Of a stretch of 64,000 nt of DNA, positions 32,379 to 39,667 are shown in pieces. Below the pieces are notes generated by a model, which worked only from the letters and a program-made list of their open reading frames with translations, did no database searches and was not told the DNA's origin. The position numbers and the translations under genes were made by a program. The stretch is from Polyangiaceae bacterium. GTDB lineage: Bacteria; Myxococcota_A; Polyangia; Polyangiales; Polyangiaceae. Location: assembly GCA_015075635.1 (NCBI GenBank), contig JABTUA010000003.1, forward strand, positions 310,001-374,000, given 5' to 3'. Every line of letters starts with the position of its first letter. Within the stretch, counting starts at the first letter, position 1.

Positions 32379-33622
32379 GCGGGTCGCGCGAGGCGCTCTC
32401 GGCGCGCTTCCTGGCCGTGCGGGCCGCCACCGAGGCGCTCGCCGCGCCGCTCTCGCCCGAGGACCAGCAGCTCCAGTCGATGCCCGACGCGAGCCCCACC
32501 AAGTGGCACCGCGCCCACACCAGCTGGTTCTTCGAGGAGTTCCTGCTCACGCCCGCCGGTCGCGAGCCGGTTCATCCGAGCTACCGCTTCCTCTTCAACT
32601 CGTACTACGACGCCGTGGGACCGAGGCACGCGCGCCCGCGCCGAGGCGTGCTGTCTCGCCCGAGCTGCGACGAGGTCGCCGCCTACCGGCGCGCGGTGGA
32701 CGGGCGCATGCGCGAGCTCATCCAGAGCGCCGACGAGCCGGCGCTCGAGCGGCTGCGCCCGCTCCTGGAGCTCGGCCTCGCCCACGAGGAGCAGCACCAA
32801 GAGCTGATCCTCACCGACATCCTCCACGCCTTCTCCCTGAGCCCGCTCCTGCCGGCGCTGCGCGCGCCGGCGGATCGCCCGCGGCTCGAGCCGAAGCCGG
32901 CGGAGCCCCTCGCGTTCGTGGAGCACCCCGGCGGCCTCGTGCAGATCGGCGCCGCGCCCGGCTCGGGCTTCCATTTCGACAACGAAGGCCCGCGTCATCG
33001 CGTGTTCCTCGAGCCGTTCTACCTGGCCTCGCGTCCGATCAGCGTGGCGGAGGTGCGCGCCTTCATCGAGGCTGGTGGTTACCGCGACCCCGCGCTCTGG
33101 CTCGCGGAGGGCTTCGAGCACGCGCGGGCCCAGGGTCGCGAGGCGCCCGCCAACTTCCGCCTCGACGGCGCGCGCGCCGTGGTGTTCGGCGTGGACGGCG
33201 AGCGCGAGGCGCTCGACGACGAGCCCGCGTGTCACCTGAGCTACTACGAAGCCGACGCGCTCGCGCGTTTCTTGGGCGGACGGCTGCCCACGGAGCTCGA
33301 GTGGGAGCACGCCGCGGCGCGCTCGGACCCGGCCCTCGGCAACTTCCGCGAGAGCGGCGCGCTCCGGCCCCTGCCCGGCGGCGCGCTGTTCGGCGACGTG
33401 TGGCAATGGACCTCCTCCGCCTACGCGCCGTACCCCGGATTTCGCCCTGCCGCCGGCGCCGTCGGCGAGTACAACGGGAAGTTCATGGTGAGCCAGCTGG
33501 TGCTGCGCGGCGGCTCCTGCTTCACGCCCGCTGGGCACGTGCGCGCCACTTACCGAAACTTCTGGCACCCCGGCACTTCTTTCCAGATGAGCGGCGCGCG
33601 CGTCGCTCGTTCGCTCGGATAG
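32375..33622 (+). CDS. egtB: ergothioneine biosynthesis sulfoxide synthase EgtB
   Basis: A 415-aa non-heme iron enzyme that joins trimethylhistidine (hercynine) to a thiol (cysteine or gamma-glutamylcysteine) using O2. The N-terminal DinB-like helical domain carries the iron ligands: His in PTKWHRAHTSWFFEEFLL and the pair in HEEQHQELILTDILHAF. The C-terminal formylglycine-generating-enzyme fold is clear (AFVEHPGGLVQIGA, LPTELEWEHAA, LFGDVWQWTSSAY, YNGKFMVSQLVLRGGSC, VRATYRNFWHP). Start GTG 32375 overlaps the GST stop. egtD follows 8 bp later, giving the two-gene EgtB-EgtD route found outside actinobacteria. Confidence 0.95.
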   Translation: MSGSREALSARFLAVRAATEALAAPLSPEDQQLQSMPDASPTKWHRAHTSWFFEEFLLTPAGREPVHPSYRFLFNSYYDAVGPRHARPRRGVLSRPSCDEVAAYRRAVDGRMRELIQSADEPALERLRPLLELGLAHEEQHQELILTDILHAFSLSPLLPALRAPADRPRLEPKPAEPLAFVEHPGGLVQIGAAPGSGFHFDNEGPRHRVFLEPFYLASRPISVAEVRAFIEAGGYRDPALWLAEGFEHARAQGREAPANFRLDGARAVVFGVDGEREALDDEPACHLSYYEADALARFLGGRLPTELEWEHAAARSDPALGNFRESGALRPLPGGALFGDVWQWTSSAYAPYPGFRPAAGAVGEYNGKFMVSQLVLRGGSCFTPAGHVRATYRNFWHPGTSFQMSGARVARSLG

Positions 33623-33629
33623 GTCGCGG

Positions 33630-34589
33630 ATGGAACGAGACGCACGGCTGGCGGAGGAAGTGCGACGGGGCCTCTCGGCCCCTCGGAAGTCGCTGCCGCC
33701 GCACTTGTTCTACGACGAAGAGGGCTCACGGCTGTACGAGCTCATCACCGAGCTCGAGGAGTACTACCCGACGCGAACCGAGCGAGCGATCCTCGAGCGA
33801 CACGCCAGGGAGATCGTCGCGCTCGCCTCGGTCGGCGTGTCGCACCCCTTGCACGTCGTCGAGCTCGGCGCCGGCTCGGCGCAGAAGACCCGGCTCATCC
33901 TCGCCGCGGCGGTCGCCGCGCAGGGGGCGTCGCTCTATCTGCCGGTGGACGTCTCGCCGAGCGCGCTGGCCTGCGCCAAGGCCCGGCTCGAGGCGGAGTT
34001 GCCCGAGATCCGCGTCGTGCCCTTCGTGGGTCGGCACGAGCAGGCCGTCGAGACCATCGCGCGCCTCGGTCCGCGGCGGCTCGTGCTGTTCATCGGCAGC
34101 TCGATCGGCAACTTCGAGGACGACGACGCGGTGAGGCTCCTCCGGGCCGTGCGGCGCGGGCTCGAGCCCGGTGACGCGCTCTTGCTCGGGACCGATCTGA
34201 AGAAGAGCCCGAAGCGTCTGCTGCCGGCCTACGACGACGCCCGGGGAGTGACGGCGGCGTTCAACAAGAACGTCCTCCGCCGCATCAACCGCGAGCTCGA
34301 CGCCGATTTCCAGCTCGAACGGTTCCGTCACGTCGCGCTGTGGAACGAAGCCGCCTCGCGCATCGAGATGCACCTGGAGAGCCAGCTCGAGCAGGAGGTC
34401 CGCATCGACGGGCTGGGGATGACCGTGCGCTTCGCCCAGGGAGAGCGCATCCACACCGAGTCCAGCATCAAGTACGACACACCTAGGGTGGACACCTTGT
34501 TCCAGCGCTCGGGCTTCGCCCGCGAGAAGACCTTCAGCGACGACGCGAGCCTGTTCTCGGTTCACCTGGCTCGCGCCCAGCCGCTCTGA
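33630..34589 (+). CDS. egtD: L-histidine N-alpha-methyltransferase EgtD
   Basis: A 319-aa SAM-dependent enzyme converting L-histidine into hercynine, the first step of ergothioneine synthesis. Family landmarks: LPPHLFYDEEGSRLYELITELEEYYPTRTE at the N-terminus, the SAM site VELGAGSAQKTRLIL and PVDVSP, the FIGSSIGNFE motif, and the histidine-pocket region near LGTDLKKS...AYDDARGVTAAFNKNVLRRINRELDADF. Length as in the family. Last gene of the GST-egtB-egtD operon; convergent with the EF-hand lipoprotein gene, 4 bp apart. Cytoplasmic. Confidence 0.95.
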   Translation: MERDARLAEEVRRGLSAPRKSLPPHLFYDEEGSRLYELITELEEYYPTRTERAILERHAREIVALASVGVSHPLHVVELGAGSAQKTRLILAAAVAAQGASLYLPVDVSPSALACAKARLEAELPEIRVVPFVGRHEQAVETIARLGPRRLVLFIGSSIGNFEDDDAVRLLRAVRRGLEPGDALLLGTDLKKSPKRLLPAYDDARGVTAAFNKNVLRRINRELDADFQLERFRHVALWNEAASRIEMHLESQLEQEVRIDGLGMTVRFAQGERIHTESSIKYDTPRVDTLFQRSGFAREKTFSDDASLFSVHLARAQPL

Positions 34590-34593
34590 CCCC

Positions 34594-35346
34594 TCACTCC
34601 TCGCCCGGCTCGTCGTCCTCGAACGCCGGCTTGCGCTTCATCGGGGCGATCTTCCCGCTCTCCTTGGCGGTCCGGAGCTCGTCCTTGGTCACCTTGCCGT
34701 CCTTGTCGGCGTCCGCTACCGCGATGTGGGCCCAGCGCTCGGCGCCGACCTCGTCCGCGCTCAGCGCGCCGTCCTGGTTCTGGTCCATCTGGAACATGCG
34801 CCCGCCTTTGCCGCCCATGCCGCGTTTTCCGCCCTTCCCCGGTCCGGGGCCGAATCCACCCTTGCCGAAGAAGCCGGGCTTGGCCGAACTGAGCGCCTTG
34901 TCGATCTCGGCCGGCGTGACCTTGCCGTCCTTGTTCTCGTCGGCCTGACCCAGCCGGCGCCAGCGGCGGTCGCCGACTTCGCTCTCGGTGAGGGCGCCGT
35001 CCTTGTCGGTGTCCAGGCGCGCGAAGTGCTCCTTCTTCATCGCTTCGGCGTGCGCGCTGAGCTCTTCGCCGCTCAGCTTCCCGTCCTGATTCGCGTCCGC
35101 CTTGGCGAGCCAGCGCTGCAAGCGCCCGGGCAGCTCGCTCACCTCGAGCACGCCGTCCTTGTTGGCGTCGAAGCGTTCGATGAACTTCGCCGCATCCGGG
35201 CCCGCCTTCTGGACCGCCTTGGTGTCGTTCTGGGCCGCCGCGGCGGCGCCCTGGGACGTCTCGGGCTTGGTCTGATCGGGTGAGCCGGAGCAGGCGGTCA
35301 GGGCCAGCGCTGCGAGCAAAGTGAAGCGGATCGTGGAGGATTTCAT
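34594..35346 (-). CDS. EF-hand calcium-binding lipoprotein
   Basis: A 250-aa lipoprotein from ATG 35346: signal TLLAALALTAC (Cys19), then six EF-hand-like loops, each of the D-x-D/N-x-D-G type: DANKDGVLEVSE, DANQDGKLSGEE, DTDKDGALTESE, DENKDGKVTPAE, DQNQDGALSADE, DADKDGKVTKDE. Between loops four and five lies a Gly/Lys-rich stretch (GFFGKGGFGPGPGKGGKRG). Loops without flanking long helices resemble the periplasmic calcium-binding efhand family. Likely calcium storage or calcium-dependent adhesion at the surface. Monocistronic. Confidence 0.9.
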   Translation of the reverse strand: MKSSTIRFTLLAALALTACSGSPDQTKPETSQGAAAAAQNDTKAVQKAGPDAAKFIERFDANKDGVLEVSELPGRLQRWLAKADANQDGKLSGEELSAHAEAMKKEHFARLDTDKDGALTESEVGDRRWRRLGQADENKDGKVTPAEIDKALSSAKPGFFGKGGFGPGPGKGGKRGMGGKGGRMFQMDQNQDGALSADEVGAERWAHIAVADADKDGKVTKDELRTAKESGKIAPMKRKPAFEDDEPGEE

Positions 35347-35415
35347 CTGAGGCGGGTCTCCTGTCCTCCCGTCAGACGGGCGCCTGGGCGTGGACCCTAC
35401 AGCGCCGTGCGATTT

Positions 35416-36366
35416 TCATCGTCCCTCGAGCTGGGTGAGCCGTCGATCCAACCACTTGGCCAGATCCTCGGCGCCCTCTCGCCGGTAGAGATCGCGGAGC
35501 TTCGCGTAGCGTGCCTCGGGGTCGAAGCCGATGTTCCAGGCGAGCTTGCGCAGGCACACCGGGCACAGCTCGCCGAACTGGCCGTTGAGCTCCTCCAGCG
35601 AGTTGGAACCGTTCATCACACACTCGTAGTCCGTGCAGTGCTCGAGCGAGAAGGCGTGAGCGGTCTCGTGCACCAGGATCTGCGCGCTCTTCTCGAAGGT
35701 GCGGGCCTCGCGCCCGGGTCTCTCCGGCTCACCCCAAAACTCCGGGAAGAAGCGCGCCAGCGAGTAGACGCCGACGCGCTGTTCCAGCGTGGCCTGCCCG
35801 AACACGAAGTTCCAGGTCGGATCCGGGTACAGGTCCTCGACCGTGACGCCGACGTAGACGACGGCGTTCTTCGGCACCCGCGGCTCGAGGACCTCGTCGA
35901 GCAGCACGCGAGTGTAGTGCTGCGTCCAGCTGCGGGTGCCCTCGGTCTTCGTGCGCTGTCCCTTCTTGGGCAGCGGCAACGCCGCGCGCAGCTCGACGGG
36001 CAAGCCGAAGAACGCGGCCATCACCTCGCGCATCTTGCCGAGCAGAGCGCTCTGCCTGGCGTCGAACTTGCCCAGCGGTTGCAGCACCAGCGCGTTCCGT
36101 TCCGCGCTGGGGCGGACGGGGCGGCTCGACTGGTAGCGCAAGAAGCTCTGACCGGGCTCCTTGAAACGGTCGAGCCACTCGCCCGGGCGCGCGGGCCTCT
36201 TCTTCTCGAACAGCGCGTCGTCCGCCGGGAAGTACAGGCGCTCGAACGCCGACGGTCCGCTCGGCGAAGGAGCAGGGGTCGCGCTGGGACCGGGCTCGGT
36301 CTGGCGCGGCCGCTCGGGGCCGGCGCAGGCCGCCGCGACCAGGGCGATGATCCAGGGCGCGCGCAT
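35416..36366 (-). CDS. archaemetzincin-type zinc metalloprotease, lipoprotein
   Basis: A 316-aa protein whose short lipoprotein signal (MRAPWIIALVAAAC, Cys14) fixes the start at ATG 36366. The C-terminal half carries the archaemetzincin (M54) signature: HETAHAFSLEH (zinc site) directly followed by C-x4-C-x-M and a later CPVC that together bind a structural zinc. The Gly of the usual HExxHxxGxxH is Ser here. Upstream, NAVVYVGVTVEDLYPDPTWNFVFGQA matches the family's beta strand. Most bacterial members are intracellular or of unknown place; this one is predicted anchored at the envelope. Substrate unknown. The 226 bp upstream, up to the TetR gene, contain the promoter of that gene. Confidence 0.85.
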   Translation of the reverse strand: MRAPWIIALVAAACAGPERPRQTEPGPSATPAPSPSGPSAFERLYFPADDALFEKKRPARPGEWLDRFKEPGQSFLRYQSSRPVRPSAERNALVLQPLGKFDARQSALLGKMREVMAAFFGLPVELRAALPLPKKGQRTKTEGTRSWTQHYTRVLLDEVLEPRVPKNAVVYVGVTVEDLYPDPTWNFVFGQATLEQRVGVYSLARFFPEFWGEPERPGREARTFEKSAQILVHETAHAFSLEHCTDYECVMNGSNSLEELNGQFGELCPVCLRKLAWNIGFDPEARYAKLRDLYRREGAEDLAKWLDRRLTQLEGR

Positions 36367-36542
36367 GGGGTCATGGACAAGCGTAGCCGACGCCGGTTCC
36401 CCACGGATCCCTTCACGGAACGAGCGGGCCAGAGGGGAGCGAGCAGCGAAGCAGCGCCGCGACCAAGACCAGGGCGGTGAACCGCACCTCGTACTTCGGA
36501 GCCGGGCCGCGCGCGCGTGGCTCGCCCATGAGGCGCCCGGGG

Positions 36543-36570
36543 TTGACAGCCTTCTGAGCCTCGCTATTAT
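36543..36570 (+). promoter_or_regulatory. near-consensus sigma-70 promoter of the TetR operon
   Basis: TTGACA at 36543-36548, 16-bp spacer, TATTAT at 36565-36570. Expected transcription start around 36577, only about 16 nt before the ATG at 36593. In such GC-rich DNA this perfect -35 box and AT-rich -10 box stand out. The mRNA would be nearly leaderless, and no ribosome-binding site is visible before the ATG. Confidence 0.75.
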
Positions 36571-36586
36571 TTGGTTGGTCAACCAA
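36571..36586. promoter_or_regulatory. TetR-family operator (autoregulation)
   Basis: TTGGTTG-GT-CAACCAA, a 7-bp perfect inverted repeat directly behind the -10 box and covering the predicted transcription start. TTGGTTG/CAACCAA half-sites are typical of TetR-family regulators, and the regulator gene starts 7 bp downstream, so it most likely represses its own operon. Confidence 0.7.
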
Positions 36587-36592
36587 CTTACA

Positions 36593-37207
36593 ATGGCCCG
36601 CCCCTCGAACACCGCCGAGAGAAAGAGCCAGATCGTCGCATCGCTGATCCGCGTGATGGCCCGGACGGGCTACGACGGCGCCTCCGTCGCGCAGGTGGCG
36701 GCGGAGGCAGGCCTCGCCCCCGGGCTGGTCCACTACCACTTCGAGAACAAGCGCGAGATCCTGCTCGCAGCCATCGACGAGCTCGAGCGTCGGGTCGGCG
36801 CGCGCTGGTTGGCCCGCCGCGGCAAGTCGAGAGACGCGTGGGGGCGGCTCCGCTCGTACCTCGACGCGCACGTGGCCCTGGGCCGCGACCGAGATCCGGA
36901 CGCCGTCGCCTGCTGGGTGGTCATCGGCGCCGAGGCCGTGCGCGACGCCGAGGTGCGGGCCGCGTACGAGCGAGCGGTCAGCTCCAAGCTCGCGGAGCTC
37001 GGGGGTCTGGTGCGCGAGACGCTGCTCGAAGAGGGCCGCGATCCCCGGGCTGCTCCGTCGATCGCGGCTGCGCTGCTCTCCGCCGTCGAGGGCGCGTACC
37101 GGCTTTCGGTCGTGGCGCAGGCCACGCCCAGCGGGTTCGCGTCGCCGATGCTGCGTCGGATCGCTGAGAGCTTGGTGGCCGGTGCGAAGAAGGGGCCCCG
37201 CCGATGA
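36593..37207 (+). CDS. TetR-family transcriptional repressor
   Basis: A 204-aa regulator starting at ATG 36593 (MARPSNTAERKSQI). DNA-binding helix-turn-helix at about residues 25-50 (GYDGASVAQVAAEAGLAPGLVHYHFENKREIL), then an all-helical ligand domain, similar to BetI-like members. It sits directly behind a sigma-70 promoter with an operator on the start site and overlaps the MFS transporter by ATGA, so it should control a four-gene operon (regulator, transporter, coaD-like, MBL hydrolase). The ligand is probably what the transporter moves; unknown. Confidence 0.88.
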   Translation: MARPSNTAERKSQIVASLIRVMARTGYDGASVAQVAAEAGLAPGLVHYHFENKREILLAAIDELERRVGARWLARRGKSRDAWGRLRSYLDAHVALGRDRDPDAVACWVVIGAEAVRDAEVRAAYERAVSSKLAELGGLVRETLLEEGRDPRAAPSIAAALLSAVEGAYRLSVVAQATPSGFASPMLRRIAESLVAGAKKGPRR

Positions 37208-38409
37208 GCGCGGGGAGCACACTCGCCAAGCTCGGCCTCCTGGCGTCGCTCTACTTCTCCCAGGGCCTCCCCTTCGGCTTTTTCACCCAGGCGCTGCCCG
37301 TCCTGTTGCGGGAGCGCGGGCTGAGCCTGCCGGCGATCGGGCTGTCCTCGCTCCTGGCGCTGCCGTGGGCGCTCAAGTTCGCGTGGGCGCCGCTGGTCGA
37401 CCACGCGCGCTTCCGCGGGCTCGGGCGGCGCAAGAGCTGGATCGTTCCCCTTCAGCTCGCCGCCGCGCTGCTCTCGCTCTCGCTCGCCTTCGCCGACTCG
37501 CAGCGCGCCCTGGCCTGGCTCCTGGCCGGGGTGCTGCTCACGAACCTGGTTGCCGCCACGCAGGACGTCGCGACCGACGGCCTGGCGGTGGAGCTCTTGT
37601 CGCCTCAGGAGCGCGGCCTCGGCAACGGCGTGCAGGTGGCTGGCTATCGGGTGGGCATGATCGTGGGCGGCGGCGCGCTCCTCCTGGCGTTCGCGCGGCT
37701 CGGCTGGCGCGCTGCGTTCTTCGTCATGTCAGGCTTGCTCGTGCTCGCGACGCTGCCCATCCTGGCGCACCGCGAGCGCTGGCCAAAGGCGGCGGCTGCC
37801 ACGCGCCCGGAGCTCCGCTGGTCGGCGTGGCTCGCGCTCGGCAAGCACTTCGGACCATGGCTCGGCGTGCTCCTCGCGTACAAGACCGGCGACGCGCTCG
37901 GGACCGGCATGCTCAGGCCGTTCTTGGTGGACTCCGGCTTGGGCCTCGACGACATCGGTTGGTTGCTCGGGACGCTCGGCTTCACGTCGGGCCTGCTCGG
38001 CGCGCTGGCCGGCGGCTGGGCGGTCGGGCGCTTGGGACGGCGCCGCGCGCTGCTCGGCTTCGGGTTGGTGCAAGCGCTGGCCGTGGCGCTCTACGCGTTG
38101 CCGGCGTCGAGCCGAAGCGCGCTCGGTCTGATCACGGCGGTGGCCACGCTGGAGCACTTCACCGGCGGCATGGCCACGGCTGCGTTGTTCACGCTGATGA
38201 TGGACCGAGCGCGTCCCGGGCGCGAGGGCACGGACTACACCTTCCAGGCCTCCGCAGTGGTGCTCGCCACCGGCGCCGCGAGCGCCTTGTCCGGCTACCT
38301 GGCCCAGGCGGTGGGCTACTTCTGGCACTTCGTCGTCGCCGGCCTCGCCGCGCTCGGCGGGGTGGTCGTCGCGGCGAGCGTGCTGCGCCCGAGCGAGGAG
38401 GAGCGATGA
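37204..38409 (+). CDS. MFS transporter, AmpG/PAT-like
   Basis: A 401-aa, 12-helix major facilitator. Characteristic segments of the AmpG/acetyl-CoA transporter-like branch: YFSQGLPFGFFTQALPVLLR, SSLLALPWALKFAWAPLVD, RKSWIVPLQLAAALL and TQDVATDGLAVELLSPQERG, followed by GNGVQVAGYRVG. AmpG of enterobacteria carries anhydro-muropeptides; here the cargo is unknown. ATG 37204 overlaps the TetR stop; its own stop overlaps the coaD start (ATGA at 38406-38409). Regulated by the upstream TetR protein in all likelihood. Confidence 0.85.
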   Translation: MSAGSTLAKLGLLASLYFSQGLPFGFFTQALPVLLRERGLSLPAIGLSSLLALPWALKFAWAPLVDHARFRGLGRRKSWIVPLQLAAALLSLSLAFADSQRALAWLLAGVLLTNLVAATQDVATDGLAVELLSPQERGLGNGVQVAGYRVGMIVGGGALLLAFARLGWRAAFFVMSGLLVLATLPILAHRERWPKAAAATRPELRWSAWLALGKHFGPWLGVLLAYKTGDALGTGMLRPFLVDSGLGLDDIGWLLGTLGFTSGLLGALAGGWAVGRLGRRRALLGFGLVQALAVALYALPASSRSALGLITAVATLEHFTGGMATAALFTLMMDRARPGREGTDYTFQASAVVLATGAASALSGYLAQAVGYFWHFVVAGLAALGGVVVAASVLRPSEEER

Positions 38410-38894
38410 CGATTGCGATCTACGCAGGTAGCTTCGACCCGATCACCCTCGGGCACGCCTCGGTGGTACGCCGGGCGGCCAAGCTGTTCTCCCACCTCCG
38501 GGTGCTGATCGCCGTGAACCCCGACAAGCAGGCGCTGTTCAGCGAAGCGGAGCGCGTAGCGCTCGCGCGCCAGATGCTCGGAGCGATGCCCAACGTCTCG
38601 GTGGATGCTACTTCTGGGCTCGTGGTGGACTACGCGCGCGCCATCGGGGCGAGCTTCTTGGTGCGAGGGCTCAGGGGTGCTCCGGACGCTGCTCCCGAGA
38701 CCGAGCTCGCGCGCGTCAACATGGCGCTCGCACCGGAGCTCCAGACCGTGCTGATCCCGGCGGAGCCGGCGCTGTCTCAGGTCTCGTCGAGCGCGCTCAA
38801 AGAGCTGGCTCGGCGCGGCGAGGATCTGAGCCGGCACTGCTCCCGAGAGGTGCTGGCGGAGCTCGAGCGGCGGCTCGGCGGGAGCGCGCGGTGA
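38406..38894 (+). CDS. coaD: phosphopantetheine adenylyltransferase
   Basis: A 162-aa nucleotidyltransferase converting 4'-phosphopantetheine and ATP into dephospho-CoA. It has the family start IAIYAGSFDPITLGHASVVRRA with TxGH nucleotide motif, FLVRGLRG and the C-terminal VSSSALKELARRGEDLS. The usual middle motif of CoaD (RGLR followed by a DFEYE-type acidic stretch) is altered to RGLRGAPDAAPETELARVNMAL, so this may be a diverged or specialised copy. Placement in a TetR/MFS/MBL operon is unusual for a housekeeping enzyme. Overlaps the next gene by GTGA. Confidence 0.85.
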   Translation: MTIAIYAGSFDPITLGHASVVRRAAKLFSHLRVLIAVNPDKQALFSEAERVALARQMLGAMPNVSVDATSGLVVDYARAIGASFLVRGLRGAPDAAPETELARVNMALAPELQTVLIPAEPALSQVSSSALKELARRGEDLSRHCSREVLAELERRLGGSAR

Positions 38895-39631
38895 GCGAGC
38901 TCTCCTTCGTGCCGCTCGGCGTCGGCGACGCATTCAGCGCGCGCTGGTACTCGTCCTGCCTGCTGGTCGAGGCGAGCGGGGAGCGCATCCTGGTGGACTG
39001 CCCGCACCCGATCCGGAAGCTCCTCTGCGAGGCGACCTCGGGCAGCGTGGACGTCGGAGACGTGTCGGCCGTCGTGCTCACGCACCTACACGCCGATCAC
39101 GCCTCCGGGCTCGAGGGCTTCGGCTACTTCTCGCGCTTCGTGCTCGGCCGGCGCGCTCGCCTGGTGCTGCACCCGAGCGTGCGCGCGCGGCTCTGGGAGG
39201 GGCACCTGGCCGCTGGCATGGAGGCGCTGCTCGACGCGGACGCCGAGAGCCCGCGGGACATGGGCCTCGACGACTACTTCGAGCTCCAATCCCTGGATTT
39301 CGAGCGCCCGCTCGCGCTCGGGCCGTTCCGCATCGAGTGCCGCGCGACGCGCCATCACGTCCCCACCACCGCGCTCCGCATCACGGCGGCAGGGCGGAGC
39401 CTGGGCATCAGCGCCGACACGTCCTTCGACCCCGAGCTGGTCGCCTGGCTCGCGCGCGCCGATCTGGTCGTGCACGAGACGAACCACGGCGTTCACACGC
39501 CCTACGCGGAGCTCGCGCGACTGCCGGCGGAGCTCCGCGCCAAGATGCGTCTGATCCACTACCCGGACGACTTCGACCGTGCCGCGTCGGTGATCGTCCC
39601 GCTCGAGCAAGGCGTGCGCGTCAGCGTGTGA
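38891..39631 (+). CDS. MBL-fold metal-dependent hydrolase
   Basis: A 246-aa metallo-beta-lactamase-fold protein starting GTG 38891. Metal motif HLHADH in VVLTHLHADHASGLEGFGYF, later ATRHHVPTTALRI (third-motif His) and DTSFDPELVAWL (Asp bridging ligand) and VHETNHG, a pattern of the RNase Z/phosphodiesterase-like branch. No signal peptide. Last gene of the TetR-controlled operon. Substrate unknown; a cyclic phosphodiesterase or ester of a small molecule would fit the branch. Confidence 0.85.
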   Translation: MSELSFVPLGVGDAFSARWYSSCLLVEASGERILVDCPHPIRKLLCEATSGSVDVGDVSAVVLTHLHADHASGLEGFGYFSRFVLGRRARLVLHPSVRARLWEGHLAAGMEALLDADAESPRDMGLDDYFELQSLDFERPLALGPFRIECRATRHHVPTTALRITAAGRSLGISADTSFDPELVAWLARADLVVHETNHGVHTPYAELARLPAELRAKMRLIHYPDDFDRAASVIVPLEQGVRVSV

Positions 39632-39667
39632 CCCGGCAAAGCGACAAATGCTAGCGTCGCGACCTCG

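Noticed and set aside
36413..36529. 38-aa minus-strand frame with a hydrophobic stretch and Cys upstream of the archaemetzincin gene
   Set aside because: No ribosome-binding site, low-complexity GC-rich composition; not supported.
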